Source: Orlajensenia leifsoniae
Lineage (GTDB): Bacteria; Actinomycetota; Actinomycetes; Actinomycetales; Microbacteriaceae
DNA length: 64,000 nucleotides
Assembly (NCBI RefSeq): GCF_004570845.1
Contig: NZ_SPQZ01000003.1
Span: 496,001-560,000 of the forward strand
Direction of reading: 5' to 3'
The notes beneath the pieces were generated by a model, which did not search any database, was not told the DNA's origin, and saw only the letters and a list, made by a program, of their open reading frames with translations. The position numbers and the translations under genes were made by a program. Below, in pieces: positions 55,024 through 63,458 of the stretch; the stretch's first letter is position 1; each line of letters opens with the position of its first letter.

Positions 55024-57186
55024 GTGTCGCACCGCTCCCTGTCCTTCATCGCCCTCCTCGCCGGAGCCGTGCTGGCCGTCACACCGGCGCTCGCGGCCTC
55101 CGCCGTTCCTGCGGCCGCTCCGGCCGCGGCCCCGGTCGCAGCGAAGCCGAGTCCCGGCGCTCCGGGCATCGGGGACCCCTACTTCCCGTTGTCGGGCAAC
55201 GGCGGCTACGACGTGAAGCACTACGGCCTGAACATCGACTACGTCCCGGCGACGGATGTGCTCACGGGACATGCGCTCATCACGGCCAAGGCGACGCAGA
55301 ACCTGAGCCGCTTCGACCTCGACCTGCACGGATTGACCGTGAAGTCGATCACGGTCAACGGCAGGAAGGCCACCTGGAAGCGTTCCGGCGACGAACTTGT
55401 CGTGACGCCCGCCTCGACCCTCCGGAAGGGATTCCCGTTCTTCACGACGGTCTCCTATGCGGGCGTCCCGCAGCTCTACGAGGACTCGGTGCTCGGAACC
55501 GCGGGCTTCTACAACACCGACGACGGAACGCTCGTGGCCGGCCAGCCGTTCGTGGCGGCGAGCTGGTTCCCCTCGAACGACCACCCGGCAGACAAGGCCC
55601 TGTACTCCATGCGGATCACGGTCCCCCGGGGCGTCGAGGCGATCTCGAACGGCAAGCTGCTGGGGCACGGGCGCATCGGCACCAAGGACCAGTGGATCTG
55701 GAATGTCGACGAGCCCATGGCCAGCTACCTGGCGACCGCCACCATCGGCCAGTTCGACGTCGACGAACGCGACGTCGACGGGATCCACTACCTCGACGCG
55801 ATCGATCCCGACCTGTTCGCGGCACCGGTCACGCCGCGCACCGGCACGGCCTTCGCCTACACCCAGAAGGCGGACGACGCCTACAAGCGGCTCGGCCGCA
55901 CGATCGCCGTGCCGGCCGCGGGTGGTTCGCTGAGCTTCTGGATGGACCGCTCGGTGGAGCAGGGCTGGGACTTCACCTTCGTCGAGGCCGCTCCGACCGG
56001 AACCGACGAGTGGACCACCCTTCCCGAGTCGAGCGGGATCACGACCCCGGATGCGGGGAACTCGGGTTGCGCCGACCTTCTCGCGCAGCATCCGTTCCTC
56101 GCCCACTACCTCGGCGACGACGGCTCGGGCGACGCCTGCCTGCCCTCCGGAACGACCGGCACCTGGTCGGCTGCGACGGGATCGGGCGACGGCTGGGAAC
56201 TCTGGACGATCGACCTCGGCGACTACGCCGGCCAGTCGGTCGACCTGTCGATCGCCTCGGTCAGCGACTACGCCTTCCAGGCCGACGGCGTGGCTCTCGA
56301 CGACGTCACCGGCCCCGATGGGCAGGGGACGACCTCGTTCGAGGCCGATGCCGATCCCCTCGACGGCTGGACCGTGCTGGGTGCGCCCGAGGGCAGCCCC
56401 GGCAACCTCAACGACTGGATCGCCACGAGCGAAGGGCCGGCCCCGATCGGCGACCAGGTCAGCGCGAGCCTGGCCCGGGAGCCCGAGGTCATCGGCTTCC
56501 TGTCGGCGCAGTTCGGCCCGTATCCCTTCGATGAGGCGGGTGGCATCGTCGACGACCTCGAGGGCATCGGCTTCGCCCTCGAGAACCAGACCCGGCCCAT
56601 CTACGACCAGTCGTTCTTCAGCGGCACGCCGGAGCAGGGAGACGGTGTCGTCGTGCACGAGCTGGCTCACCAGTGGTTCGGCGACGACGTGGCGCTGAAG
56701 CGCTGGAGCGACATCTGGCTGAACGAGGGATTCGCCACCTACGCCGAATGGCTGTGGGCGGAGCACGAGGGCTACGCCGACCCGCAGGCGTACTTCGACG
56801 ACCTGTACTCGATACCGGCCGACGACGACTTCTGGAGCCTCACCATCGGTGATCCGGGACCAGACGCCATCTTCGACGGAGCCGTCTACGACCGGGGTGC
56901 CATGACGGTGCACGCGCTGCGACTCACCGTCGGCGACGATGCCTTCTTCGACATCCTGCAGACCTGGACGCGCGAGCGCTCGGGCGGCAACGGCACCACG
57001 GCCCAGTTCATCGCGCTCGCCGAGTCGATCTCGGGCACCGACCTCGACGGTCTCTTCACCGCGTGGCTGTTCACCGGCGAGAAGCCGACGGCTCCGGATG
57101 CGGCATCCGACGCCCGCTCCTTCGAAGCGCCGGGTGGCCAGACGAAGCTCCTCACGCCCTCGCATCCGGAGCAGCGTCGAGGGTAG
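55024..57186 (+). CDS. Secreted M1-family metallopeptidase with inserted domain
   Basis: A 720-residue zinc aminopeptidase-like protein. Signal peptide at about 1-35 (HRSLSFIALLAGAVLAVTPALAASAVPA). Beta-domain about 60-290, with LENQ in IGFALENQTRPIY instead of the GAMEN motif. Zinc motif H545ELAH549 with second-site E568 in WLNEGFATYAEW. Between about 305 and 470, a beta-rich insertion (GWDFTFVEAAPTGTDEW and TWSAATGSGDGWELWTIDLGDYAGQSVDLSI) splits the catalytic domain; it resembles the beta-sandwich modules of immune-inhibitor-A peptidases. GTG start after GAGGT. Exported, presumably degrading peptides outside the cell. Confidence 0.9.
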   Translation: MSHRSLSFIALLAGAVLAVTPALAASAVPAAAPAAAPVAAKPSPGAPGIGDPYFPLSGNGGYDVKHYGLNIDYVPATDVLTGHALITAKATQNLSRFDLDLHGLTVKSITVNGRKATWKRSGDELVVTPASTLRKGFPFFTTVSYAGVPQLYEDSVLGTAGFYNTDDGTLVAGQPFVAASWFPSNDHPADKALYSMRITVPRGVEAISNGKLLGHGRIGTKDQWIWNVDEPMASYLATATIGQFDVDERDVDGIHYLDAIDPDLFAAPVTPRTGTAFAYTQKADDAYKRLGRTIAVPAAGGSLSFWMDRSVEQGWDFTFVEAAPTGTDEWTTLPESSGITTPDAGNSGCADLLAQHPFLAHYLGDDGSGDACLPSGTTGTWSAATGSGDGWELWTIDLGDYAGQSVDLSIASVSDYAFQADGVALDDVTGPDGQGTTSFEADADPLDGWTVLGAPEGSPGNLNDWIATSEGPAPIGDQVSASLAREPEVIGFLSAQFGPYPFDEAGGIVDDLEGIGFALENQTRPIYDQSFFSGTPEQGDGVVVHELAHQWFGDDVALKRWSDIWLNEGFATYAEWLWAEHEGYADPQAYFDDLYSIPADDDFWSLTIGDPGPDAIFDGAVYDRGAMTVHALRLTVGDDAFFDILQTWTRERSGGNGTTAQFIALAESISGTDLDGLFTAWLFTGEKPTAPDAASDARSFEAPGGQTKLLTPSHPEQRRG

Positions 57187-57190
57187 GACT

Positions 57191-57273
57191 GCTCGCTGAG
57201 GCCCGGACGGAGTCCGCGGTCGAAGCGCTCCAGAGGCGCTTCGACCGGTCGCTTCGCTCGGGCCTCAGCGAAC
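57191..57273. repeat. Palindrome, CTGAGGCCCGGAC family, copy 1
   Basis: Left arm begins GCTCGCTGAGGCCCGGACGG; right arm ends GGGCCTCAGCGAAC. Arms of about 37 bp pair with several mismatches. It lies between convergent M1 peptidase and DUF6421 genes and may act as terminator. Related copies at 60352-60521. Confidence 0.7.
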
Positions 57274-57282
57274 GAGTGCCGG

Positions 57283-58725
57283 CTAGGCCGTCGCGCCCGT
57301 GATCCCGACGGTCGACTCGATGACCGTCTTCATCTTCTTGTCGAGGGCCTCGAAGAACATCGACAGCGGGAACTCGTCGTCGAGCACGAGATCGGTGTAG
57401 CCCTTCGGAGCGCCGGCCAGCACCTCGACGGGCAATCCGCGCGCCCAGTTCGACGCCGGGTTCGGCGTCAGCACTCCGGCCACGAGGTCGTACGCCGCGA
57501 GCCAGTGGGCCGTCTTCGGGCGGTCGATCGACTTCCAGTAGAGCTCGTCGATGGCGTCGCCCAGGGCGACGACGGCATCCGGAACGGCCTCCCAGTCGAA
57601 GGCGAGCTGGGTGTCGGTCCAGTGCAGCACGTGGTGCTGGTGCAGCCAGGCGAACAGCAGCTGGCCGCCGAGCCCGTCGTAGTTGCGCACCCGGGAGCCG
57701 GTGATGGCGAAACGGAAGATGCGGTCGAAGATCACCGCGTACTGCACCAGCGTGGAGTGGTGCAGGGTCTCGGCGTCGAGCTCGCCGAGGGTCTCACCCT
57801 GGGCGATGCGGGCGCGCAGCTCGCGCGTGATCTTCACGGACTCGCGGAACGCCGTCAGGTCGCAGCGCAGTTCCTCGAGCGAGTACAGGAAGAACGGCAT
57901 CCGCTGCTTGATCATGAACGGGTCGAACGGCAGGTCGCCGCGCATGTGCGTGCGGTCGTGGATGAGGTCCCACATCACGAAGGTCTCCTCCGTGAGCCGC
58001 TGGTCGTCGAGCATGGCTGCGGCGTCGTCGGGCAGGTCGAGCTTGGTGATCTCGGATGCCGCCCGCACGACGCGGCGGTAACGCGCGGCCTCGCGGTCTT
58101 GGAAGATCGCACCCCACGTGAACGTCGGGATGGCGCGCATGGCGACGGTCTCGGGGAACAGCACGGCCGAGTTGGTGTCGTAGCCGGGGGTGAAGTCGAC
58201 GAAGCGGATGGGCACGAACAGCTTGTTGCCGTAGTCGCCCGCCTCGAGCGACGCGATGAACTCGGGCCAGATGACCTCGACGAGGACCGCCTCGACGAAA
58301 CGGTTGGTCGAGCCGTTCTGCGTGTACATCGGGAAGACGACGAGGTGGCGCAGGCCGTCGACACGGTGCTGCTGCGGCTGGAACGCCATCAGCGAGTCGT
58401 GGAAGTCGGGAACTCCGAAGCCCTCGGCCGCCCACCGGTCGAAGTCGACGACGAGGGCGTCGAGGTAGGCGGCGTCGTGCGGGAACGCCGGGGCCAGTTC
58501 GGTGACGGCGCTGGTGAGCATCGACACCAGGCCGTGCGCGTGCGCATGGTCGTCGGCATCCGGAACCGAGCCGTCCTTCACCTGCAGGGTCTGCAGCGTG
58601 GTGGCGGCGTCCTTGAGGCGGAGCCAGGCGGGATGGGTCTCGACCTCCGCGGCGAGGTGGCGCACGTCCTCGAGAACCTCGGGCTCTCCGATAACGGCCT
58701 GCGTTGACAGCGTGGCGTTGGACAA
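57283..58725 (-). CDS. DUF6421 family protein
   Basis: A 480-residue soluble protein of a family I know only as DUF6421, frequent in actinobacteria. No membrane segment or signal peptide. Conserved-looking stretches: FVPIRFVDFTPGYDTNSAVLFPETVAMRAIPTFTWGAIFQDREAARYRR, LTEETFVMWDLIHDRTHMRGDLPFDPFMIKQRMPFFLYSLEELRCDLTAF and GLGGQLLFAWLHQHHVLHWTD. The HDRTH and HQHHVLHW clusters could bind metal. The start is TTG at 58725 with GGAGG 6 nt upstream; the frame stays open further but without SD. Function unknown. Confidence 0.82.
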   Translation of the reverse strand: MSNATLSTQAVIGEPEVLEDVRHLAAEVETHPAWLRLKDAATTLQTLQVKDGSVPDADDHAHAHGLVSMLTSAVTELAPAFPHDAAYLDALVVDFDRWAAEGFGVPDFHDSLMAFQPQQHRVDGLRHLVVFPMYTQNGSTNRFVEAVLVEVIWPEFIASLEAGDYGNKLFVPIRFVDFTPGYDTNSAVLFPETVAMRAIPTFTWGAIFQDREAARYRRVVRAASEITKLDLPDDAAAMLDDQRLTEETFVMWDLIHDRTHMRGDLPFDPFMIKQRMPFFLYSLEELRCDLTAFRESVKITRELRARIAQGETLGELDAETLHHSTLVQYAVIFDRIFRFAITGSRVRNYDGLGGQLLFAWLHQHHVLHWTDTQLAFDWEAVPDAVVALGDAIDELYWKSIDRPKTAHWLAAYDLVAGVLTPNPASNWARGLPVEVLAGAPKGYTDLVLDDEFPLSMFFEALDKKMKTVIESTVGITGATA

Positions 58726-58998
58726 TGTGAACCTCCGATCCCTCTTGGCGCGCGAGGGAATCCCCGCATCATCAAGGCTAGACGGGCTGACCGGGCGTTT
58801 TCTTGAGGGCTGACGCGGCTTTGCTGCGTCGGTTCCGGCCGCCGAGCCGATTCCCGCTGCCCGGCGCAACGGATGCGGCAGCGCGTCATGTGCTGTCATG
58901 GCCCGGTCCCTTCACAGCTTGCTCATAGGCTGGTCATAGCGTGCGTGCCTAACGTGGCGCGCATCCACAACCCTTCGAAGAAGTCAGAGGTTCGTCTC

Positions 58999-59529
58999 GT
59001 GTCAACTCCCCGCTCCAGCAGCATCTCGCCCGCCAAGCTCGCCCTGCCGATCATCACCCTCGTGCTCGCGCTCGTGGCCGTCGTGGTGGGCTACGTGCAG
59101 ACGACGACCGGCCTCGCCGACCTCAGCAAGGCCCTCGAGAGCCAGACCGCGACGGCGACCGACGTCTACGGCGGCCAGTCCGCCATCGGCGTGGCCTCGG
59201 CCATCCTCTCTGCCGGCATCATCGGCGTCGTCATCTCGCTCGCCGCGATCGGCATCCTCATCGGCCTCAACGGCTTCCGTCGTGACGCCGTGATCGAAGA
59301 CGTCATCCTCGACGAGGAGTTCCTCGACGACGACGTCGACGGCATCGACGAGCTCGAGTTGAACCGGGCCGCTGCGCCTGCTGCTCCGGCTGCGGCTGCT
59401 GCCGCGCCCGCCGCTGCCGCTCCCGTTCACGCCGAGCCCGCCATCGTGACCGAGCCCGCTGCCGCTCCGGCTGAGCCCGCTGTCGCTCCGACCGAGCCGA
59501 CCGAGCCCGAGGCGCCGACCGCCCGCTAG
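58999..59529 (+). CDS. Small membrane protein with Ala/Pro-rich tail
   Basis: A 176-residue protein with two hydrophobic helices (LALPIITLVLALVAVVVGYV at about 15-34 and SAILSAGIIGVVISLAAIGILIGL), an acidic patch (ILDEEFLDDDVDGIDELE) and a low-complexity Ala/Pro/Glu tail from about residue 125. GTG start at 58999 after AGAGG. I do not recognise the family. Three -10-like hexamers (TAGGCT, TAGCGT, TAACGT) occur at 58927-58956. Function unknown. Confidence 0.72.
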   Translation: MSTPRSSSISPAKLALPIITLVLALVAVVVGYVQTTTGLADLSKALESQTATATDVYGGQSAIGVASAILSAGIIGVVISLAAIGILIGLNGFRRDAVIEDVILDEEFLDDDVDGIDELELNRAAAPAAPAAAAAAPAAAAPVHAEPAIVTEPAAAPAEPAVAPTEPTEPEAPTAR

Positions 59530-59581
59530 TCGGCACCACCCTCTCGACGGCCGCGGACTGCGGTGCGTCATCCGTCGGCGG

Positions 59582-59587
59582 TAGAGT
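59582..59587 (+). promoter_or_regulatory. -10 box close to the AlkD-like start
   Basis: TAGAGT ends 8 nt before the ATG at 59596, giving a leader of zero to two bases. No SD. Confidence 0.4.
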
Positions 59588-59595
59588 CCGCTTCC

Positions 59596-60357
59596 ATGAC
59601 GGATGCTGCATCCCAGACCGCGGCCGTCGTGGTCTCGGCGCTGGCCGAGCTCGCCGATCCCGAGCGTGTCGCCGGCAGCCAGGGCTTCTTCAAGACGGCG
59701 CCCGGCCAGTACGGCGCGGGCGACGTCTTCATCGGCATCACGGTTCCGGCCCAGCGACGTGTGGCGAAGCTCGTCCCATCGCTGCCGCTGACGGAGCTCG
59801 ACCTCCTGCTCGACTCCGAGGTGCACGAGCACAGGCTCACCGGGCTGATCATCGCCGCCAGTCGTTTCGAGCGGGCCTCGATACCGGCCGCGATCGATGA
59901 GTCGCTGCGTGCCGACCTCGCCGACTGGTACCTCGCAACGGTGCGCCGCGGCCGGGTGAACAACTGGGACCTGGTCGACTCCTCGGCCGGGGTAATCCTC
60001 GGTGGCTGGCTCTTCGATCGCCCCCGTGACGTGCTGTTCGAGCTCGCCGCGAGCCCGGCCCTCTGGGAGCGCAGAGTGGCGATCATCACGACCCAGGGCT
60101 TCATCAACCGCGGCGATGCCTCGACGACGCTCGAGCTGGCCCCGCTGCTGCTCGGCGACAGCGAGGACCTCATGCACAAGGCCGTCGGCTGGATGCTGCG
60201 CGCGGTCGGAAAGCGCGTCGACCGCGAGCTGTTGACCGACTTCCTCGACGAGTACGCCGGGCGGATGCCGCGCACGGCGCTCTCCTACGCCACCGAGCAC
60301 CTCACCCCTGAGCAGCGGGCGCACTACCGGGCGCTGCCGCGCACTCCCGCCCGCTGA
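59596..60357 (+). CDS. AlkD-like DNA alkylation repair protein
   Basis: A 253-residue HEAT-repeat protein of the AlkD family. FFKTAPGQYGAGDVFIGITVPAQRRVAK is the usual opening; RRGRVNNWDLVDSSAGVILGGWLFDR carries the Trp-Asp catalytic pair; EDLMHKAVGWMLRAVGKR follows. AlkD glycosylases excise bulky or charged alkylated bases. Starts at ATG 59596. The stop codon TGA lies in a repeated palindrome half (GCTGAGCCCCGGACG). Confidence 0.9.
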   Translation: MTDAASQTAAVVVSALAELADPERVAGSQGFFKTAPGQYGAGDVFIGITVPAQRRVAKLVPSLPLTELDLLLDSEVHEHRLTGLIIAASRFERASIPAAIDESLRADLADWYLATVRRGRVNNWDLVDSSAGVILGGWLFDRPRDVLFELAASPALWERRVAIITTQGFINRGDASTTLELAPLLLGDSEDLMHKAVGWMLRAVGKRVDRELLTDFLDEYAGRMPRTALSYATEHLTPEQRAHYRALPRTPAR

Positions 60358-60521
60358 GCCCCGGACGCAGTCCGCGGGCGAAGCGAGCTGCCGTGTCGAG
60401 ATCAGATCACCTACCCGGTCGCTGAGGCCCGGACGCAGTCCGCGGCCGAAGTGCCTCTTCCTGTCGACCCCGACACTCTGCGGGCGCGCGCTTCGGGCTG
60501 TCGCTCCGCTCGGCCCTCAGC
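60352..60521. repeat. Palindrome cluster, CTGAGGCCCGGAC family, copies 2 and 3
   Basis: First unit 60352-60386 (GCTGAGCCCCGGACGCAGTC...) has no visible partner arm. Second unit 60421-60451 (GCTGAGGCCCGGACGCAGTC...) pairs with 60491-60521 (...CTCGGCCCTCAGCG). The unit shares over 25 positions with 57191. The ends overlap the AlkD-like stop (60355-60357) and the acs stop (60517-60519). Confidence 0.7.
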
Positions 60522-62502
60522 GCCCGAGGAGCTCCGCGATGCGCCCCGGCACGGTCTCGTCCTGCAGTGACGTCGTGTCACCCAGCGTGCGACCCTCGGC
60601 GATGTCGACGAGCAGGCGCCGCATGATCTTGCCCGAGCGGGTCTTCGGCAGGTCGGGCACCAGCAGGATGTCACGTGGCTTGGCGATCGGGCCGATGAGG
60701 TGCGCCACATGCCGGCGCAGTTCGTCGAGCAGCTCGGCGTCGTCGAGCACGCCCGATGACGGCACGACGAACGCGGCGATAGCCTCGCCCGTGAGCGCAT
60801 CCGTCACCCCGACGGCCCCGGCCTCGCCGACGGCGGGGTGTGCGACCAGTGCAGACTCGATCTCGATCGTCGACAGCCTGTGGCCCGACACGTTGATCAC
60901 GTCGTCGACGCGTCCGAGCAGCCAGATGTCGCCGTCGGCGTCGTACTTCGCGCCGTCGCCCGAGAAGAACAGGCCGTGCTCGGCGAAGCGCGCCCAGTAC
61001 GAGTCGCGGTAGCGCTCGGGGTTGCCCCAGATCGTGCGCGCCATCCCGGGCCAGGTGCCCGCGATCACGAGGTAGCCGCCGGATCCCCGCGCGACCTCCA
61101 CCCCTTTCTCGTCGACGACGGATGCCCGCAGTCCGGGAAGCGCGCGCAGAGCCGAGCCGGGCTTCAGCGTCGAGACCCCGGGAAGCGGCGCCATGATCGC
61201 CGCACCGGTCTCCGACTGCCACCAGGTGTCGACGATGGGCGCGCGGCCGGCGCCGATGTTGTCGCGGAACCACATCCACGCCTCGGGGTTGATCGCCTCG
61301 CCGACGGATCCGAGCAGGCGGATGCTCGACAGGTCGTACGCGGCGGGAACGCCGTCGGGGAACCAGGTCATCAGGCTGCGGATGAGCGTGGGCGCCGTGT
61401 AGTACGTCGAGACGCCGTACCGCTCGATGATCTCGAAGTGCCGCGCCGGGTGCGGTGTGTTCGGCGTGCCCTCGTAGATGACGCTCGTGACCCCGTTCGA
61501 CAGGGGGCCGTAGAGCACGTAGCTGTGCGCGGTGACCCAGGCCAGGTCGGCGGTGCACCAGTACACATCGGTCTCGGGTTTGGCGTCGAAGACGGCCCAG
61601 TGCGTGTACGACGCGTGCGTGAGGTAGCCGCCGCTCGTGTGGACGAGCCCCTTCGGCTTCCCCGTCGTCCCGCTCGTGTAGATGATGAACAGCGGGGTCT
61701 CGGCATCGAAGAACTCGGGGGTGTGCACGTCGGATGCCGCAGCCACGACGTCGTGCCACCAGACGTCGCGTCCCGCGGTCCACGGGATGTCCGGCGTCTC
61801 ATCGCCGGTGCGGCGGATGACGAGCACGTGCTCGATCGACGCGACGCCGGCGACGGCGGCATCAGCTGCCTCCTTCACGGCCACGGCCCTGCCCCGACGG
61901 AACTGGCCGTCCGTCGTGATGAGCAGCTTCGCCCCGGTGTCCTCGACGCGGAACCTGAGGGCCTCGGCCGAGAAGCCGCCGAAGACGAGTGAGTGCACGG
62001 CGCCGATGCGGGCGATGGCGAGGGTGGCGATGACGGTCTCGAGCAGCACCGGCAGGTAGACGACCACGCGGTCGCCCTGCGTGACGCCGAGGGCCGTGAG
62101 GGCGTTGGCGGCGCGGGCCACCTCGCGCTGCAGTTCGGCGTAGCTCAGGGAGCGGCGGTCTCCGCGTTCGCCCTCGAAGTGGAAGGCGATGCGGTCGCCG
62201 TTCCCCGCATCGACGTGCCGATCGACGCAGTTGACGGCCACGTTGAGGCGTCCGCCCGAGAACCACTCGGCCTGCGGTACCGAGAGCTCGCCGGCGGCAT
62301 CCGTCACCGCGGGCTGCCAGCTGTGGTCGGTGTGCCACGGTTCCGCCCAGTCGAGGCGCTCGGCCTGCTCGGCCCAGAAGGCGACGGGGTCGGATGCCGC
62401 ACGCTCGTACTCCGAGTGCGGAACGTTCGCATCCGCTGCGAATCCGGCCGGTGCCGGGAAGCGGCGCAGCTCATCGAGCAGGGGGCTGATGGTGTCGTTC
62501 AC
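60517..62502 (-). CDS. acs: Acetyl-coenzyme A synthetase
   Basis: A 661-residue adenylate-forming enzyme. ATP loop YTSGTTGKPKGLVHT, acetate-pocket region TWWQSETGAAIMAPLPG, hinge GDGAKYDADGDIWLLGRVDDVINVSGHRLSTIEIESALV, and acetylation-site lysine in LPKTRSGKIMRRLL. Full Acs length. It makes acetyl-CoA from acetate, ATP and CoA. The start is GTG at 62502, overlapping the stop of an ABC permease by 4 nt (GTGA); there is no separate promoter. Unusual neighbours for acs: an aromatic or alkyl sulfonate-type ABC importer. Confidence 0.95.
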   Translation of the reverse strand: MNDTISPLLDELRRFPAPAGFAADANVPHSEYERAASDPVAFWAEQAERLDWAEPWHTDHSWQPAVTDAAGELSVPQAEWFSGGRLNVAVNCVDRHVDAGNGDRIAFHFEGERGDRRSLSYAELQREVARAANALTALGVTQGDRVVVYLPVLLETVIATLAIARIGAVHSLVFGGFSAEALRFRVEDTGAKLLITTDGQFRRGRAVAVKEAADAAVAGVASIEHVLVIRRTGDETPDIPWTAGRDVWWHDVVAAASDVHTPEFFDAETPLFIIYTSGTTGKPKGLVHTSGGYLTHASYTHWAVFDAKPETDVYWCTADLAWVTAHSYVLYGPLSNGVTSVIYEGTPNTPHPARHFEIIERYGVSTYYTAPTLIRSLMTWFPDGVPAAYDLSSIRLLGSVGEAINPEAWMWFRDNIGAGRAPIVDTWWQSETGAAIMAPLPGVSTLKPGSALRALPGLRASVVDEKGVEVARGSGGYLVIAGTWPGMARTIWGNPERYRDSYWARFAEHGLFFSGDGAKYDADGDIWLLGRVDDVINVSGHRLSTIEIESALVAHPAVGEAGAVGVTDALTGEAIAAFVVPSSGVLDDAELLDELRRHVAHLIGPIAKPRDILLVPDLPKTRSGKIMRRLLVDIAEGRTLGDTTSLQDETVPGRIAELLGR

Positions 62503-63377
62503 GCCCACTTGCGCACCGCCCACTTCTCGAAGAGGCCGACGAGAGCATCCGTCAGCTTGCCCAGAAGGGCCAGCAGGATGATCGCCAGGAAGATGCGGTC
62601 GATGCGGCCGTTCTGGCCGGAGTCGTTCAGGAGGAATCCGAGGCCCATCGACGAGGCGATGAGTTCGGCAGCCACGAGGAACAGCCACGACTGGGCGAGT
62701 GCGAGGCGCAGGCCCGAGATGACGGAGGGAACGACTGCGGGAAGCTGCACCGACGTGAACAGCCGGACGCCGCCGAGGCCGAAGGCGCGCCCGGCCTCGA
62801 TGAGGTGACGGTCGACGTGCCGCAGGGACGACGCGACGATCGTGTAGACGGGGAAGAACGCCCCGATCGAGATGAGGATGATCTTCGATTCCTCGCCGAT
62901 CTTGAACCACAGGATGAGCAGCGGGATCCAGGCGAGGGAGGGCACGGCGCGGATCGCGCCGAGCGTGGGGGCGAGGAGGATGTCCGCGAGGCGCGACAGG
63001 CCGACGACCGCTCCGACCAGGAGTCCGAGGGCGCCGCCGATGGCGAAGCCGAGAAGCACGCGCTGGGTCGAGATGGCGACGTAGAGGCCGAGCAGGCCAC
63101 GCTGGGCGAGGTCGACGGCGGCGAGCCAGACCATCTCGGGCGACGGCAGTTGGGAGATCGGCACGAGCCCGCTGGTCGACGCGACCTGCCAGGCGGCGAG
63201 GATGAGCACCGGGAGGATCGCGCCGCCGACGATGACGAACCAGCGGCGGTTGGTGAGGCGCGTGCGTCCCTTGGTACGTGGGGCGCCGGTGTCATTCTGC
63301 GATCGAGTGGAGACGGAGTAGCCGACGTCCGACACCACGACCTGCGTCTGCGCGTCCGGATCGGTCAGGTAGGTCAT
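62499..63377 (-). CDS. ABC transporter permease (SsuC/TauC-like)
   Basis: A 292-residue permease of the nitrate/sulfonate/taurine group. About six helices; the EAA loop is DRHLIEAGRAFGLGGVRLFTSVQLPAVVPSVISGLRLALAQSWLFLVAAELI. The N-terminus has about 35 hydrophilic residues before the first helix. The ATG at 63377 follows GAGAGGAGAG. It sits downstream of the binding-protein gene and is coupled to acs. No ATPase is visible; it may lie beyond the window. Confidence 0.91.
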   Translation of the reverse strand: MTYLTDPDAQTQVVVSDVGYSVSTRSQNDTGAPRTKGRTRLTNRRWFVIVGGAILPVLILAAWQVASTSGLVPISQLPSPEMVWLAAVDLAQRGLLGLYVAISTQRVLLGFAIGGALGLLVGAVVGLSRLADILLAPTLGAIRAVPSLAWIPLLILWFKIGEESKIILISIGAFFPVYTIVASSLRHVDRHLIEAGRAFGLGGVRLFTSVQLPAVVPSVISGLRLALAQSWLFLVAAELIASSMGLGFLLNDSGQNGRIDRIFLAIILLALLGKLTDALVGLFEKWAVRKWA

Positions 63378-63412
63378 CGGTCTCTCCTCTCGGTGCTGTT
63401 CTTCGTGCTGTA

Positions 63413-63449
63413 CTCGTGCGGGGCGCCGGCATCCGGCACCCCGCACGAG
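63413..63449 (-). terminator. Stem-loop after the SsuA-like gene
   Basis: Perfect 11-bp stem CTCGTGCGGGG/CCCCGCACGAG with a 15-nt loop containing a further small stem. It separates the binding-protein and permease genes, as at 18814-18847. Likely an intra-operon attenuator or stabiliser. Confidence 0.6.
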
Positions 63450-63458
63450 CGGTGGCGG

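Noticed and set aside
53509-57165. 1218-codon open frame on the minus strand
   Set aside because: It is antisense to the MFS and M1 peptidase genes, has Arg/Gly/Glu-rich composition with no family motifs, and reflects high third-position GC.
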